From Terebella lapidaria (Eukaryota; Annelida; Polychaeta; Terebellida; Terebellidae): a stretch of DNA of 64,000 bases. This document shows positions 24,781 through 36,396 of the stretch, piece by piece (the stretch's first letter is position 1; each line of letters opens with the position of its first letter). The translations under genes and the position numbers were made by a program. Location of the stretch: positions 27,627,667 through 27,691,666 of the forward strand of contig OX424568.1 of NCBI GenBank assembly GCA_949152475.1, given 5' to 3'. The notes below the pieces were generated by a model that saw nothing but the letters and a program-made list of their open reading frames with translations, ran no database searches and was not told where the DNA came from.

Positions 24781-25625
24781 GGCCACACCAAATTGTAAAG
24801 TTGGTCTATGGAATCACTACCTACAAAAAATCGAGTTTGACTTTTAAAAAAAAAAAATCACCGTTACGAATTTCCATGATATCAAAAAAAAAAAATGTAT
24901 TATTATTTCACTGCTGCCACCAATAATTCATCTTGGATTGTTAACGAGCAAAGCGGTTCCATATAAAATTCAGAAAAACATTGTACTAAGCAGGTATTTC
25001 TCAAGGAATTGTACTATTCTTGGTACTAAACATGTGTCATGGTACTTTCTAACCCCAAAACATTTCCAAAGATTTAATAATACCAATACTTACATCTTTT
25101 TCCATAATTCTCACCTATTGAAATCCCTCAATATCCATCCTTGATACCATCATGTATGTTAACAATTTGTTCCCTACCTGATTATATTAATTACATTCCT
25201 TTTGATGCCTGGAGAATGGAGGCCATAATAAAATGTGTCTATCCTAAACAGATTTGTTTCATTCTTTGTTTATATGAGTTGGGCAACTTGTGCGCTAAGG
25301 TATATATGTAAAATTCATTGTAAAAACTTTTAAATACACATGTGTTACCTGTAAAAACAATCTGAGTGGGAACATTCGACCAAAATAACCTCCGTATAAA
25401 AAATATTAGTCGCAAGTCCATTCAGCAAAACTTTATTTGTAAAAAAAATGTTTTTGCGTACAGAAAATTATTGTCAAAAATCCATAGAAGAAATGTTTAT
25501 TTGTAAAAAATTAATTCTCCATATAACAAATTTTGGTCAAAATTCCATAGATGAAAAATTTTACTTGTAAAAAAAAATCTCCTCCGTATAGAGTCCATAG
25601 ACCATCTTTACAATTTGGTGTGGCC
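24781..25625. mobile_element. 845-bp DNA element with ~30-bp inverted ends
   Basis: The left end GGCCACACCAAATTGTAAAG, followed by ttggtctatgga, is repeated inverted at the right end (ccatagaccatctttacaatttggtgtggcc). Units A and C have the uninterrupted sequence (tttgtaaactgttttg at about 3098), so it is an insertion. Left flank taa and right flank tga are compatible with a 3-bp target duplication with one change. The interior has a degenerate ~70-bp tandem repeat (25380-25600: ttatttgtaaaaaa..., ...tccatagaagaaa). There is no transposase; it is non-autonomous and of unknown superfamily. Confidence 0.8.
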
Positions 25626-26389
25626 TGAACTGTTTTGTTTCACGAATACTACCCACATGACATATTTCATTATATATGTATTTGTTTGTTGAAACTTATT
25701 TAGATTGAAAAAAAGACGGATACATATTTCTATGCATGCAGAATAACAACAGCAACAGTAGATCCATAAATGTTATATATCTGACATCGGATGAAATATT
25801 TTTTCACTGAGATTAGATCAAGTATGGATGAGCAGTACGTAGTGCAATCCTCACGGCTCACTGGCTGTTCCGACAACAAAACACATCTTTCATGGGTGAT
25901 TTGGCAAACCCCAAATAGCGTTGGTTCCCTTTGCCCAAACATCCCAATAAGTGGTCTAAAGCTATACGACATTCCGTCTTGAGGTGGTTGATTCGACAGG
26001 GGATGCCATTTGCTAGAGTTCGTTGCCACTTCCATTAATCTAGATAAGGCGAGTGGCTTCGTATAAGCTTCAGTTGGCTGGAAGATAGCAATACCACTGT
26101 TGCTGTTACATGTCTGCCATGGAATTGGCCTAATCCACCTCGACGCTGGATTTATTGTCAGCCATTTTAGCGGCCATTATTGGGACATATATAACTCTGT
26201 TAACGGGGATGGATACATGTAATTCCCGTTTTCCGGTCGGTTACTGAATCTATCACATCACAGAGCAGCATATTAAACTGTCTTGAAATGGTGGAAATGC
26301 AAGATGTGACGCTCATTGTGTGTGATGAGCGCACATAAATAAATGTTCAAATTGTCTGTTTTAACATGTACAAGGTTTATTATTAGATT
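25626..26389 (+). repeat. Front segment of unit B, second part
   Basis: Homologous to unit A 3100-3793. The short open frame at 25791-25982 is a diverged relative of 3219-3425 and 48515-48721 but ends differently. No gene is called. Confidence 0.6.
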
Positions 26390-26397
26390 GGTCTCTT

Positions 26398-26522
26398 GGC
26401 CCAAGTATCATACACTGCACCTTCTTCTATATTTAATAGGGATCAAAAAGGTGACAGACGGATTAAATGGCATTCATTTAGTGCACGAGTTATATTAAGG
26501 CACAGTGTATCATACACGGGCC
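26398..26522. mobile_element. 125-bp miniature inverted-repeat element, copy 1
   Basis: It begins GGCCCAAGTATCATACACTG and ends with a near inverted copy (aaggcacagtgtatcatacacgggcc). It is flanked by a perfect 8-bp direct repeat GGTCTCTT (26390-26397 and 26523-26530). Unit A shows the single-copy target at about 3796 (gattgatctctttatg) and C at about 49087, so this is a proven insertion. An 8-bp duplication fits hAT or Merlin; GG-starting ends favour neither decisively. It has the same length and interior as 56234-56358. Confidence 0.9.
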
Positions 26523-26530
26523 GGTCTCTT

Positions 26531-26832
26531 TATGAATATTTAAATTTGACCATAAATTTATCATGCCACTAGGATGCGGCTTTACTTCAAAATTATCATG
26601 TTGCTTCGAATTGAAGTTTCGAAATTGAAATGTTACTTTACCAGTTAACATTATTCATCACAATCCCAAAAACACCAAATATAAATATACGATATATTAT
26701 GATGTGTGTATATGTAACAGTGATGTGTGTATAGGTAACAGTTTTAAACATGCAAACACCGCAGACAATAAATCGCGAATAGTGCTCATGTATACATACT
26801 TTTTTACAACAATATCCTCCCATTATCCTCAG
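26531..26832. other. Unit B region where visible exon 1 was deleted
   Basis: The flanks match unit A on both sides (gatgtgtgtatatg... and ...acagttttaaacatgcaaac). The 150-nt exon with its splice sites and part of intron 1 is absent, replaced by a short duplicated gatgtgtgtata stretch around 26700-26740. Confidence 0.7.
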
Positions 26833-26970
26833 GTTTCCTCAGTACGGGTGACAGTAATGCTCCCGGCAACTACGCTCTTCTGGACCTAGTGGCTGCACTG
26901 GGTCAAGGAAAACATTCCAGCATTTGGGGGTAACCCCCAGGAAGGTACCTTGCTGGTTGTGTCATCCAGG
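26833..26970 (+). pseudogene. Neuroligin-like copy B, remnant of visible exon 2
   Basis: After an intact acceptor (cctcag), the sequence reads like copy A from ttcctcagta[c]gggtgacag through gctcccggcaactacgctc. It then loses 5 bases (gctgcactgggtc versus gctgccctgcaccgggtc) and later about 40 bases that contained the GQGYGGAMV block. The remnant is 138 nt against 186 in A and is frameshifted. A GT follows the final ccagg, but the exon cannot encode the domain. Confidence 0.85.
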
Positions 26971-27840
26971 GTAAGAGTAAAGCATAGTTTTAAAATTCTA
27001 CTACTACTGTAAATACAACTTGATGCTCCGAGCTGATCTGCTATGAACGTATGATGCATGGCCAAACATAGCAATAATATAGGCGTGTACACGTATGTAT
27101 TCGTGTCACAAATGGCAAGAGAATGTTCTTTTTCCCCAGAATATTTGTTCGACATTGCGGTTGATTTTGCATGCCTATATGGGAAACTGCCCTAGTTTTC
27201 CCTACCTCAAAGAATGACGATGAAAAATAGATTTTTTTTTCAATTTTGGTAGGGGAGGTATTTAACGTTGATGAAATGAAATACAAACAATCATTGAATT
27301 ACTGGATGTCGCAACTATTAAGACTGATATCATAATTTCAGGCACTTAGACATACTGCTAATATTTTATCAGATAGTGTGTGCTCAGGCAACTATTTTGC
27401 GTTCCATTCAATTTTCAAATCCATCGAGTTAAATTGGCTTCCTGTGGTGCCGCCGGCAATTTTGTTCAGAATGCTTCACAATTGACAAAAGTGGCGATGC
27501 CATGATGGCAGTTCGTTAAACCATCGTTACTTCCTTAACCGCTGATTCTGCTCTCTCCTTGGAGCAGTCAAGTTGATACACACCCGAAATAAAATAATCA
27601 CACAGGACAATTCCCTTGGAAATCACTTTGTTGTCAATTTGATAAAGTATCCCTCAAGTGACCGCCTCGTCTTGTGTGAAGAATCTGAAATAGTAAAGCA
27701 GGCAGGAAGAACGGAGTTGCTAAGTGAAGAAAAAAAATGGATCTTTTGACTGCGCCAGTGGTCGACACGCTAGCCCACTGAGGCATCATCTGTATTCTCA
27801 GTCACAGAGCGATTGCTTCGGTGCATGAGGCTCTCAAAGG
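26971..27840. other. Copy B intron 2 remnant
   Basis: Aligns with A 4505-4740 and then A 6490-7090. It lacks the repeat block of 4.75-6.47 kb. It ends abruptly at 'ctctcaaaggaaaaa', where a deletion joins the intron to the tail of visible exon 3. Confidence 0.65.
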
Positions 27841-27899
27841 AAAAAAAAATGCTGACTGAAGCTATTCTAACTTATTGGACCAACTTCATCAAAAAATGG
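27841..27899 (+). pseudogene. Neuroligin-like copy B, tail of visible exon 3
   Basis: Only the last ~55 bases of the 796-nt exon remain (atgctgactgaagctattct ... accaacttcatcaaaa). They correspond to MLTEAILTYWTNFIK, followed by a changed donor region (atgg|gtgagc). More than 90% of the esterase-like domain is deleted. Confidence 0.85.
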
Positions 27900-28189
27900 G
27901 TGAGCAGTGTGGTATGATTTGGTTTCAATACAAACAGCAATATTAAGGTCTTAGTGGCAAAATTATTCCAAACATACATGCATATCAATCAACCGACATG
28001 TATGTAAAATCAAAATATATGATCAACACATCTGATTCTGAGTCAAGGTCAGCACAAGAAACACATATTATCAGTGGAAATAACGCATAATATCAGCATC
28101 AAGGTTGAGCCGCTAATATGTCCGAACACAAACTCCTTCGTGCCGGAGAGGTTTCTGCCGGTGTCACGTGGCGGCTAGCCCCACGGGGG

Positions 28190-29421
28190 CAGGGGCGGGT
28201 TTAAGTGGGGGGGGCAAGGCCGCCCCCTCAAAAAAAAAGGAAAAAGAGAAAAAAAGAAGGAAAAAGGGGGATAAGAGAGAGGAGGGAGTGTTTTCAAGAT
28301 AAATTACACCGGAAAGTAGCTTTAACTTCTGGGGCCCCATGTCGCAAGCAGTGTACTCACTCTATAGCCAACCCACCTATTCTCAGTGAAAAGCACTTTA
28401 TGCCCTTCACCTTCTATAAATGATTTGAGAGCATTGAATGGCCAAATGCACTTAATCCTTTGATGGGGTCCAAAACCAAGTAATATTGTCATATTTTGTT
28501 TCAACTGCAGTGATCATGCATTTATGGAAGTTAAGTAACACTTGATAGTTAGACCCAGGAGAGCTCTGGGATACTGTATTAGGCACACGAATACCGCCAG
28601 CTTCTGGGGCCCTTGAGCGGGCCCCAGACCCCTTGCTGACAGGGGCTTGCTTCAACTTGCTTAACGACATTTCACAACTAGGCCTTCCTTCGAAATCCGA
28701 CATTTGGCTGAATCAGCCATGCAAACACTCTTTTATAGGGAAATGGGGAATGGACCAAAGGAAACCTATAAAACACACCACTGCAAAACCCTTCAGCTTC
28801 TGAGACCCTCAAGCAGGTTCCAGATCCTCGGTCTTCACCACCTCGCTTCGCGACATTTCATATCTAGGCACTCCTTTAGAGCCCTGAATTCACCCAAGAT
28901 CAGTTATTCATAAACTCTCCAAGGCCATGGAAATTATATCAAGGAAAACCCTAAAAACTGGGGCTTGCTTCACCTGGCTTAGTGACATTTCACAAAATGG
29001 GCCTTCCCTCAAATCCCAGATCTGCTCCGAATTAGCCATGCAAAAACTCTTAGGGATATGGGGAATGGAACAAAGGAAACCTCTAAAAAAACACTGGCTT
29101 GGCATATCCTTCCAGCTTCTGGGGCCCTTAAGCGGGCCCCAGACCCTCGACCTTCGCTAACTCGCTTCGCGACATTTCACATCTTGGCCCTCCTTCAGAA
29201 CCTTCGATCCGCCCCAGATCAGGCATTCATAAAATCTCTTAGGCCATAAAATTGGACCAAGGAGAGCCCAAGAATACACCTTGAGGGTGCATGAACCTTC
29301 AGCGTCCGAGGCCCTTCAGCGGGCCCCAGACCCCGGCCGACATGGGCTAGCTTCGCTCGCCGCTATTTCGGTCAAAGGGATCGCCCCCCCCCCTCCTCCC
29401 AAAATCCTATACCCGCCCCTG
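28190..29421. mobile_element. 1.23 kb GC-rich inverted-end element with internal repeats
   Basis: It begins CAGGGGCGGGTTTAAG and ends ...TATACCCGCCCCTG, an inverted repeat of about 13 bases. G/C-runs follow inside each end (ggggggggcaagg..., ...gatcgcccccccccctcc). Units A and C lack it (gctagcttcgctgcccagag at about 60235). The interior is a degenerate tandem array of roughly 150-200 bases: 'cttctggggccc..gcgggccccaga' recurs near 28600, 28796, 29113 and 29299, and 'tcgcgacatttcac' recurs between them. No transposase is seen. The CAGGGGCGG end is typical of non-autonomous DNA transposons; an exact target duplication is not preserved. Confidence 0.75.
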
Positions 29422-29772
29422 AGGGGTGCTCAGGTCTCGATTGTAGTTTCGTTTAAGTGCACACAAACATTGACTCTAATCTGATTTTTTCGACTTCCTC
29501 CACACGAAGTCTGTGCTGATAATGACTGTAAACAGAAAATGAAGTACACAAGAATGTTCTCTATTCGTTTGAGAGCATACAATTTACAGACAGTTAGGTC
29601 AGAAACGGATACAATTACTATATATTATATGATCTCAGGTTCGAATTCAAATGGGAAAGGCTCAGGTACATGTAATTCTATACATGACAACATGTATGAT
29701 ATTGGTTCAAATGGATGTTTGTGTTATGACATCCACTGTGCCAATCATGTTATATTGTATCTGTTTCTCCAG

Positions 29773-29803
29773 GAATCCTAATATGCCTCGCACCCATACG
29801 TCT
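29773..29803 (+). pseudogene. Neuroligin-like copy B, stub of visible exon 4
   Basis: The acceptor (tctccag) and the first ~31 bases (gaatcctaatatgcctcgc..) match copy A 8934-8964. The sequence then jumps to intron 4 sequence matching A at about 9930 (atgcagacatcca). A deletion of ~0.96 kb removed the rest of the exon, its donor and most of the intron. Confidence 0.85.
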
Positions 29804-30285
29804 TTAATGCAGACATCCAGATTTATGTTGCTAGATCAAAGACATTAGTCATCAAAAGTGACAGTTGGTGACAAACTGTAAGACTGGTTAGTACACCAGT
29901 GTCCATATTGTTTTTCAAATAAATTATGGAATTACGTTTCTTCAAACAAAAACTAGAGTTTAACGGTAAATTAGTCAGTTTTTGTCTGAATTATGGAACA
30001 CGTATGCTTGCTATGAATCAAAACTGGAGTTTATTAAAACCATAAAGTAATCAATCATTTGTCACCAGATCAGAACAGGAAAAAATATGAAGTGAAAGGG
30101 GAGCACATTAAGATTTGCATGAACATAACATGAAAACACACCTGATGTAGTACCGAGAAGCTCATTTATGTTCTAATATCATCCATAACTTATACAGACA
30201 GACATATTATACTTCTTAATATCATACAATATTACCACTATCCAACATCACATGACCGTACCCTCGTATCATAACTGTGTTTCAG

Positions 30286-31121
30286 GCATGTGCTCTATTG
30301 CTCGACATCAATACCCCTCTGATGATATGGCTTTCTGACTGGACCTCATACTCAAGATGCATGTCCCGGACGGCCTGCATCCAGAGTTACAGTCTCACTG
30401 ATTATAACAAGGCCTCGGCCTTCGAAGCCATAGGCATCCGTGAACCCAACCTTGAGAACATGATCCCCACGACGACGACCTCGACCACCCCGCCACCCAC
30501 CACAACAACGCCTACCAGGACCACCCTGTTGCCTCCAACTACCACCTCATCCAGACGGACCACCCCACGCACCACCACTGCACGGCCCACACCGCTCCCA
30601 GGCCCTTCCAAGCTCAGCTCACATACACACCACAACAGCACTGAGAGGGAGACCACCAAGGGACCCTCATCATCCCTCATTGGGCCGGATGGCTCTCTTT
30701 CCCTCTCTGTAACAATCGCCGAGGGTTGCTCCCTGCCCTTCTTGGACATTCTCATATTTGCGGAGGTGTACTACCAGAAGCGCAAGATGTGCGTTGAGAT
30801 GAAATTACACGAGCAAAAGCTTGAAGAAAAATAGAAAGACGTTCTGGCCCAGGAGAACGAACATAACTACAAAGTAGCATGCCTATAGCAACACTCCCAA
30901 AGCACCCAATTCCCGTCGTGCCGCCTCAAGCGCCCTACCACAGCGACACGATGCCCAGGCGCTCTCCGCGCCCCATCCACCACATGAGCAATCATACAGA
31001 AGGCAGCCCATCACACCTGATCAATAGATCCGCCTCTATGGGCTCCATGTCAGAGATGGAGATACACGGCAACCACCGTAGTGATATACACCACCATGGC
31101 AACCCTTCCACTGTGGTATAG
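30286..31121 (+). pseudogene. Neuroligin-like copy B, broken last exon
   Basis: The acceptor and exon body match copy A 10402-11321. In the ancestral frame the tryptophan of AFWLDL is a stop (TGA at 30336-30338). A 2-base loss near 30388 shifts the frame. A TAG stands at 30832-30834 where A has CAG. About 80 bases are deleted near 30880 (aactacaaa joined to gtagcatgcc). The Thr-rich stalk, a degraded membrane span and the HGNPSTVV ending are still legible, which makes this clearly a decayed paralogue. Confidence 0.9.
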
Positions 31122-33180
31122 GGAATATCTTCTACATAGTGTGTGTATTTCGGTAACTCAAACATGCAATATGAGAAAGTGTGTATGTGATTACAAATCA
31201 AGTGTGAATTGGAGTGACATAATGATTATAGTTTATGAACTAGGGAATTGATAATGTGGCTATCAAATGCAATAATAAAACATTCGAAATTCCACAGTAC
31301 CAAAATTACAGAGATTTTGTCAAAAAATTACAGAGATACTTTTAGCTATATCACGTGATACTTTTAGCTATATCACGTGATGAAGCTGTAATAAATGTGA
31401 TCCCACTTTGAACCTAGGTACTATTTAATTTTTGGTTATTCTAGCACGTTTTATATTCGACCTGCATAATATTTGAAATGTGCTGTTGTTATCTACGTAT
31501 TTTTGAAGTCTACACAAAGGCCAAAAATACACTGATAGCCAACAATTGGGTTCCTCAGTTTCATGGCAGCTGTATGTCCATAATCATTACCAAACAAGAC
31601 GAAAAGAGGTTACATACCCTCGCCCCTCCAGATTTGGTTACTAAAATTAAAGCTGATGACCATTACATTTTCTATCGGGGATTAAAGTCGTACAGCCATT
31701 CGTCTATATCATTATATCAAAAGGTCGGGAATTAGCCATAGAAAAATACAAAAATCATGGGAGAAAAAGTCATTGATAAAAGTGGTTCTTTCAATTTTTC
31801 TAATCGACCATATTAATTAGACAATGACACATATTCTTGATACTGGCATCTCAAACTTCACGAGATCGCTGATTCATACTGCATACTGCATGTTCAATAC
31901 GATACTGAAAATCATCAGTGGTTTTGGAAATACTACTACTTGAAATAATACAAATTGATGAATTCAGCTGATAAGACTTACATTTTCTACCATTGGCAAT
32001 AATGGGGAATTTTGGTCTTATGACCATTGCTCTTATAGCAAATGATGGGAAATTGATCACAGAAAAACACAAAATTAAATATGAGCAGAGTTATTACAAC
32101 TTTTCTATTTCTGTGACCTTGTTCAAAATTGAGCGCTAAAATTTGAACTGCAAGGATGATGTTTCCATTTTTGTCAATATGACCCTGTTAGTGATATACT
32201 AGGCTCAAAAGTGCAGGGCAGGGGATGCTCACTCTCCCAGAGCACCTGATCTGGGTGTCGGTGATGTTCACATGGCTTTGACTTTGATACTTCAGCGTCA
32301 CTCAGAGTTAACTACTCACACTGATTTCGAAATATTCGTTCATGGATTCAGTATTGGAATAAGAATTTGTCTGTATGTCGATATCCATTCCTACTTGTAT
32401 AACAGCAGTCGCAAATTGAATGAAGACATCCTTGGTCAATTACTCTTGACACTGTTACAGTAATTCAAAGAATAATATAAATAATCCACAACCGACTGTA
32501 TGCAGCAATGCATGTCTGGTCTGTCCATGACAACATACATCCATATATCATCCAGTTTTGGGTCACAATGCTTAGCGAGGTCTACACCTGTCGCAATGAA
32601 ATATTCATGTTATTCATCATTGATAACCCCACTCAGCACCAGCCCGGACAGATGAGGCTCAAAGCCAGACCGAGCCGCATGAGAGCTTGATATATATTGG
32701 TAAACTAAAGCCTGTCATTAGCAACAGGTGCATGTATGATTGTCATGTTTGTCATAGCTCTCAACATAACCAATAATAGAGCTTGACATTTAATGAAAAC
32801 AGAAGTGAGTCCACATGTAATATCATACGAATTTCTCTGACTGCTTGTGTTTATGGAATACTAATATATTATAGTCATTAATAATATGACACTTACATGT
32901 GCCTATGTACTTCATTACGTATACACGATCTTTTGTGGGAAAGTATTTTAGCATGGTTTAACATAACAATATTAACAGAGAGTTTAATATGATAATATTT
33001 TCTACAAATATTTGCATGATTTCCTACATTTTTACGTAGATTGTACTCTTGAATGTCACAGGTCAGGTTCCAAAATGTGGTGATAACGGTTCAATAACCC
33101 GACAAACTAGCTAGCGATAAAACTATTGTAATCGATTCTGATTAGTGCAGGACATGAATATCTATAATTGATCTCCATAC
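31122..33180. repeat. 3' flank of unit B
   Basis: Aligns with A 11322-11640, then 16830-18690. It includes a short duplicated phrase (acttttagctatatcacgtga twice at 31339-31382). No gene is seen. Confidence 0.6.
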
Positions 33181-33545
33181 ACTAACAATATTGTGGCTGG
33201 TATTTGACTGTCCAGCATCACATGCTGAGGTCGGAACTTTGAAAGGTCAAGTTTTTCTGGAATGAATGAAAGATTTAAGGAATCTCAATACAGTGCCTAC
33301 ATACTCTATTTCCATCAAGTGATCTCCGTACACCAACGTCGGTTAGTTTGAATAAATTGGTTTCAAGATAAAAGTAAGACTTGCTATTTACAATGTTCGC
33401 TACTTTCTACAAGTCTGAGTGAAAATAATTTCAGAATTTATCATTGTTTTGCTGGAAATTTCCTTATCACTTGCTCCAGAGTATTTCTATAAGTCTACTG
33501 GAGTAAGTCTATAATTCTACCGGAAACAAACCAAAATATCCTCTT

Positions 33546-34158
33546 TTCGACACATATTCTTAACGTACACCTTGCTGTTGGCTGTTTATAACCACAGCTC
33601 ACAATCCCAGACATCTAACCTGTCATAAACCTTCTTTTACAATCGCATCAAATGGAGTCACAGAATGAAACTGGGTCCCGTTGGTATCTATAGCAAGGTG
33701 AGCTTGTTAATACCGACTCTGCCAACTAGAGATGTGTGAAATATGATTATTCTCACACCTGTTTACATGTGTATATGGGTACAAAATGTAAATGAGCGCT
33801 AAGTTTTCACTTGGTAATACCATACCAACATAGCAATATACATCGTGACAGATATCTTTGAGGAGAATACAATCATACATAAAGCTGGATTATACCGATA
33901 TTGAGATGTTATTGAGATGTTATTGAGATGTCTATTGACATTCATTTGAGATTAATGAACTTTACCACACACTAAAAGAGACCCCATAATCGGCTTAGAA
34001 TAATCTCCATAACAATTCAACAACTGTAGGAAATGTGTCATAAAATGCAGACTCACCGCTATCGAGACTCAGATGTAAACTGGCAGGTGTGAGGTGATAT
34101 AGTCATTGACATCCACAACACCACCCATAATATAAAACATGTAGCATACGGTAGCATA
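33546..34158 (+). repeat. Partial copy of unit front (B')
   Basis: A ~0.6 kb copy of the beginning of the front segment (cacatattcttaacgtacacc ...). It is closest to the B version and ends at 'catgtagcatacggtagcatac', where it joins repeat R copy 2. It contains a small tandem repeat ttattgagatg at 33900-33925. Confidence 0.65.
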
Positions 34159-34790
34159 CAGGGCTGCCACGAAGACTGGCTTAATAACTAGTGATGCTAG
34201 TTTTATTGTTGGCCATTCTAGATACAACCATTGGGACATTATTGCTCCTGTGGTTTATTGGCATCTATAATATCGCTCAGCAGAACAATAAAGAATGGTA
34301 TTGTAAAAAATCACATAACGCCAGATGAAAGCATCCGTCATAAAATTATTCATATGAGTTTCCCAAGGTGAATTATTACCCTGACGCAGGACTTTTTGCT
34401 GTCATAAACTGCACATTATTCCAACCGACGTTATAATACATATAAACGTACATGTATGCACTGAAGGTTGTGATAAACTTTACACATATAATTACCAAGA
34501 CTGTACCAGGGATTACATGTAAGTATCAATCTATTACCACTAATACAGTAAGATTTTGATAATGCCAGTAACAAAAGTAAAATACAAATTTTGCAGTACA
34601 AACCGACCAAATAGTTTGTCCAAAGACAAACTGGCGTCATCATTGGCAGATAGTGTGATAAATGTAGTTGTTTCTACTGTACATCTTATGGAATTATTAA
34701 ACAATTGCCCAACAACCTATGAAAATAACTTGGAAAATCAACCGTAGTTTCATAATTAATTATTGATGAGAGATAGGACCGATAATTTAA

Positions 34791-35222
34791 ATTATTATAT
34801 ACCCTACGTGAAATTTCCCTCTATTTTCAATGTAAAGCGATCGTTCCAATAAGTTACCATATCGGATCACTTGTGTGCTGCACTTATTGTATTGCGTGTC
34901 CATAGCAACTGTGGCTCAAAATGTAAAACGAAAACGTCAGTGACGTAATTGTGGTCGGGCCAGAGCCCAAATCTTGTTTCCAAACAGGCTTGCTAGCACT
35001 GAAAACGCCCTAAATATCCCCTGAATTCAGACAAATAACCACTATTTTATGAAAATCAACAAGTATCTATGTGGGGGTATATAATAATAAGGTTATTGAG
35101 TGATAACGGGTTTGAGGCACTCGTTCTTGTCTCGCAAACTCACTCGCAAGCTCGTGAGTTATGTAGCGCGACAAGAACTTGTGCCTCAAACCCGTTATCA
35201 CACCAATAACCTTATATAATAG
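34791..35222. mobile_element. Hairpin-bearing miniature element
   Basis: Present only in this copy of repeat R. The flanks gataatttaaa and gcctcgaaaattgc are near-adjacent at 21.93 kb and 40.2 kb, separated there by only about 5 bases. Its ends are tattatata and tatataata. The right third is a strong palindrome: 35089-35135 (ggttattgagtgataacggg..) pairs with 35166-35213 (..cccgttatcacaccaata), with an inner aactcac/gtgagtt stem. It looks like a MITE; the superfamily cannot be assigned. Confidence 0.6.
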
Positions 35223-35839
35223 CCTCGAAAATTGCAAAAAAAAACTGTTTTTCGTTAGTCATAATTTATACAATCATATGATGAAAATATTCTGAATATA
35301 CTTGGCTCTGTGAAACTGATGAGTGTTCTTTGTTTCACACTGGATTGTCTCAGTTTTTGAAACTACAAGGGTTGTAATTTGATAACGTATTATGTTGACA
35401 TTAAAATTCACATAAAATGATGTCGTTTGTTCAAATGCAAGGTTATGTCTGCCACGAAATATTACACGTTTATGGAGAAAAAAACTTTGAATACAGAGCA
35501 TGAGCTTGTATCATGAGTATAAATGAAATATTGTATCATGTATCTTTCATTTACTATGAACTTGGAATTAGATAAGTATGGTAACTTTGCAACAACAAGA
35601 CCAGGGAGTCACGATGTTCTGTGGACTAATTTGAATGTTACTATCAAATATGCAAAGTAGCTGTAATTAATTGCAGTCCAACATCAATGATCTTGTCGTT
35701 ACTCAACTGTCCAGCTTCATGTCACTCAAGGTAAGGTAAAATCCACTACATTTCAATATCGTTTGGAATGAATAAATGATTCATGAAGAATTCATACGGT
35801 GGATTCCTATGGCTGATCACATACTTCAGTCGGAGTACT

Positions 35840-35970
35840 GCCTTGCGTTCAGTGAATGAAACGTTCTGTGGCGCTACGGGGCAGAAGTAGTATTTCCTAT
35901 TGTTCTTGCATAGCAATTAGGGGGCAATGGCGAACGTTCGCAAAGCACTCGCTGTCACTGAACGCAAGGC
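35840..35970. repeat. 131-bp inverted-end element in repeat R, copy 2
   Basis: GCCTTGCGTTCAGTGA (35840-35855) is repeated inverted and perfectly at 35955-35970. The homologous pair in the next copy is at 40702-40717 and 40817-40832, with one mismatch. No flanking duplication is obvious. Confidence 0.55.
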
Positions 35971-36396
35971 TGTTTCCACACGATGAAACAACAATCGCCG
36001 AACGGGATTTTTTATTCAATAGATGGAACATTCTCAACTTCTGGGTCTTTGAATATGAGCCCAACTGTTGTGTAGTCTGAAAATTGAGTTTGATTTGCAG
36101 TGTTGATATGGCACAGCAATGCAGCACATGAAACACTATTTCATATTAACATGTACATTCCGAACTTTCATTCAAGTACAAGTACTGGTACATGACATAG
36201 CACTCTGAGTTTCCTGGTTCATGTTGTTGTTCCAAGAGTGACGTCGGTTAGTTTTCCCCAATTGGTTTTAAAACAAAGTAATACTTATTATTCACAATTT
36301 TCACTACATTCTACGAGTCTGAGTGAAAAGAGTTATTCTCTTAATCCTTTTTTGCAGGACATAATTCTACCACAGACAAACCAAAATATCCTCCTT

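Larger units (their letters stand above)
34160..36396 (+). repeat. Repeat family R, copy 2
   Basis: Homologous to 21285-22205 and 39805-41266. It is interrupted by the hairpin element at 34791-35222 and contains the inverted pair at 35840-35970. The short frame 34556-34747 is the conserved open stretch discussed in findings. No gene is recognised. Confidence 0.65.
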
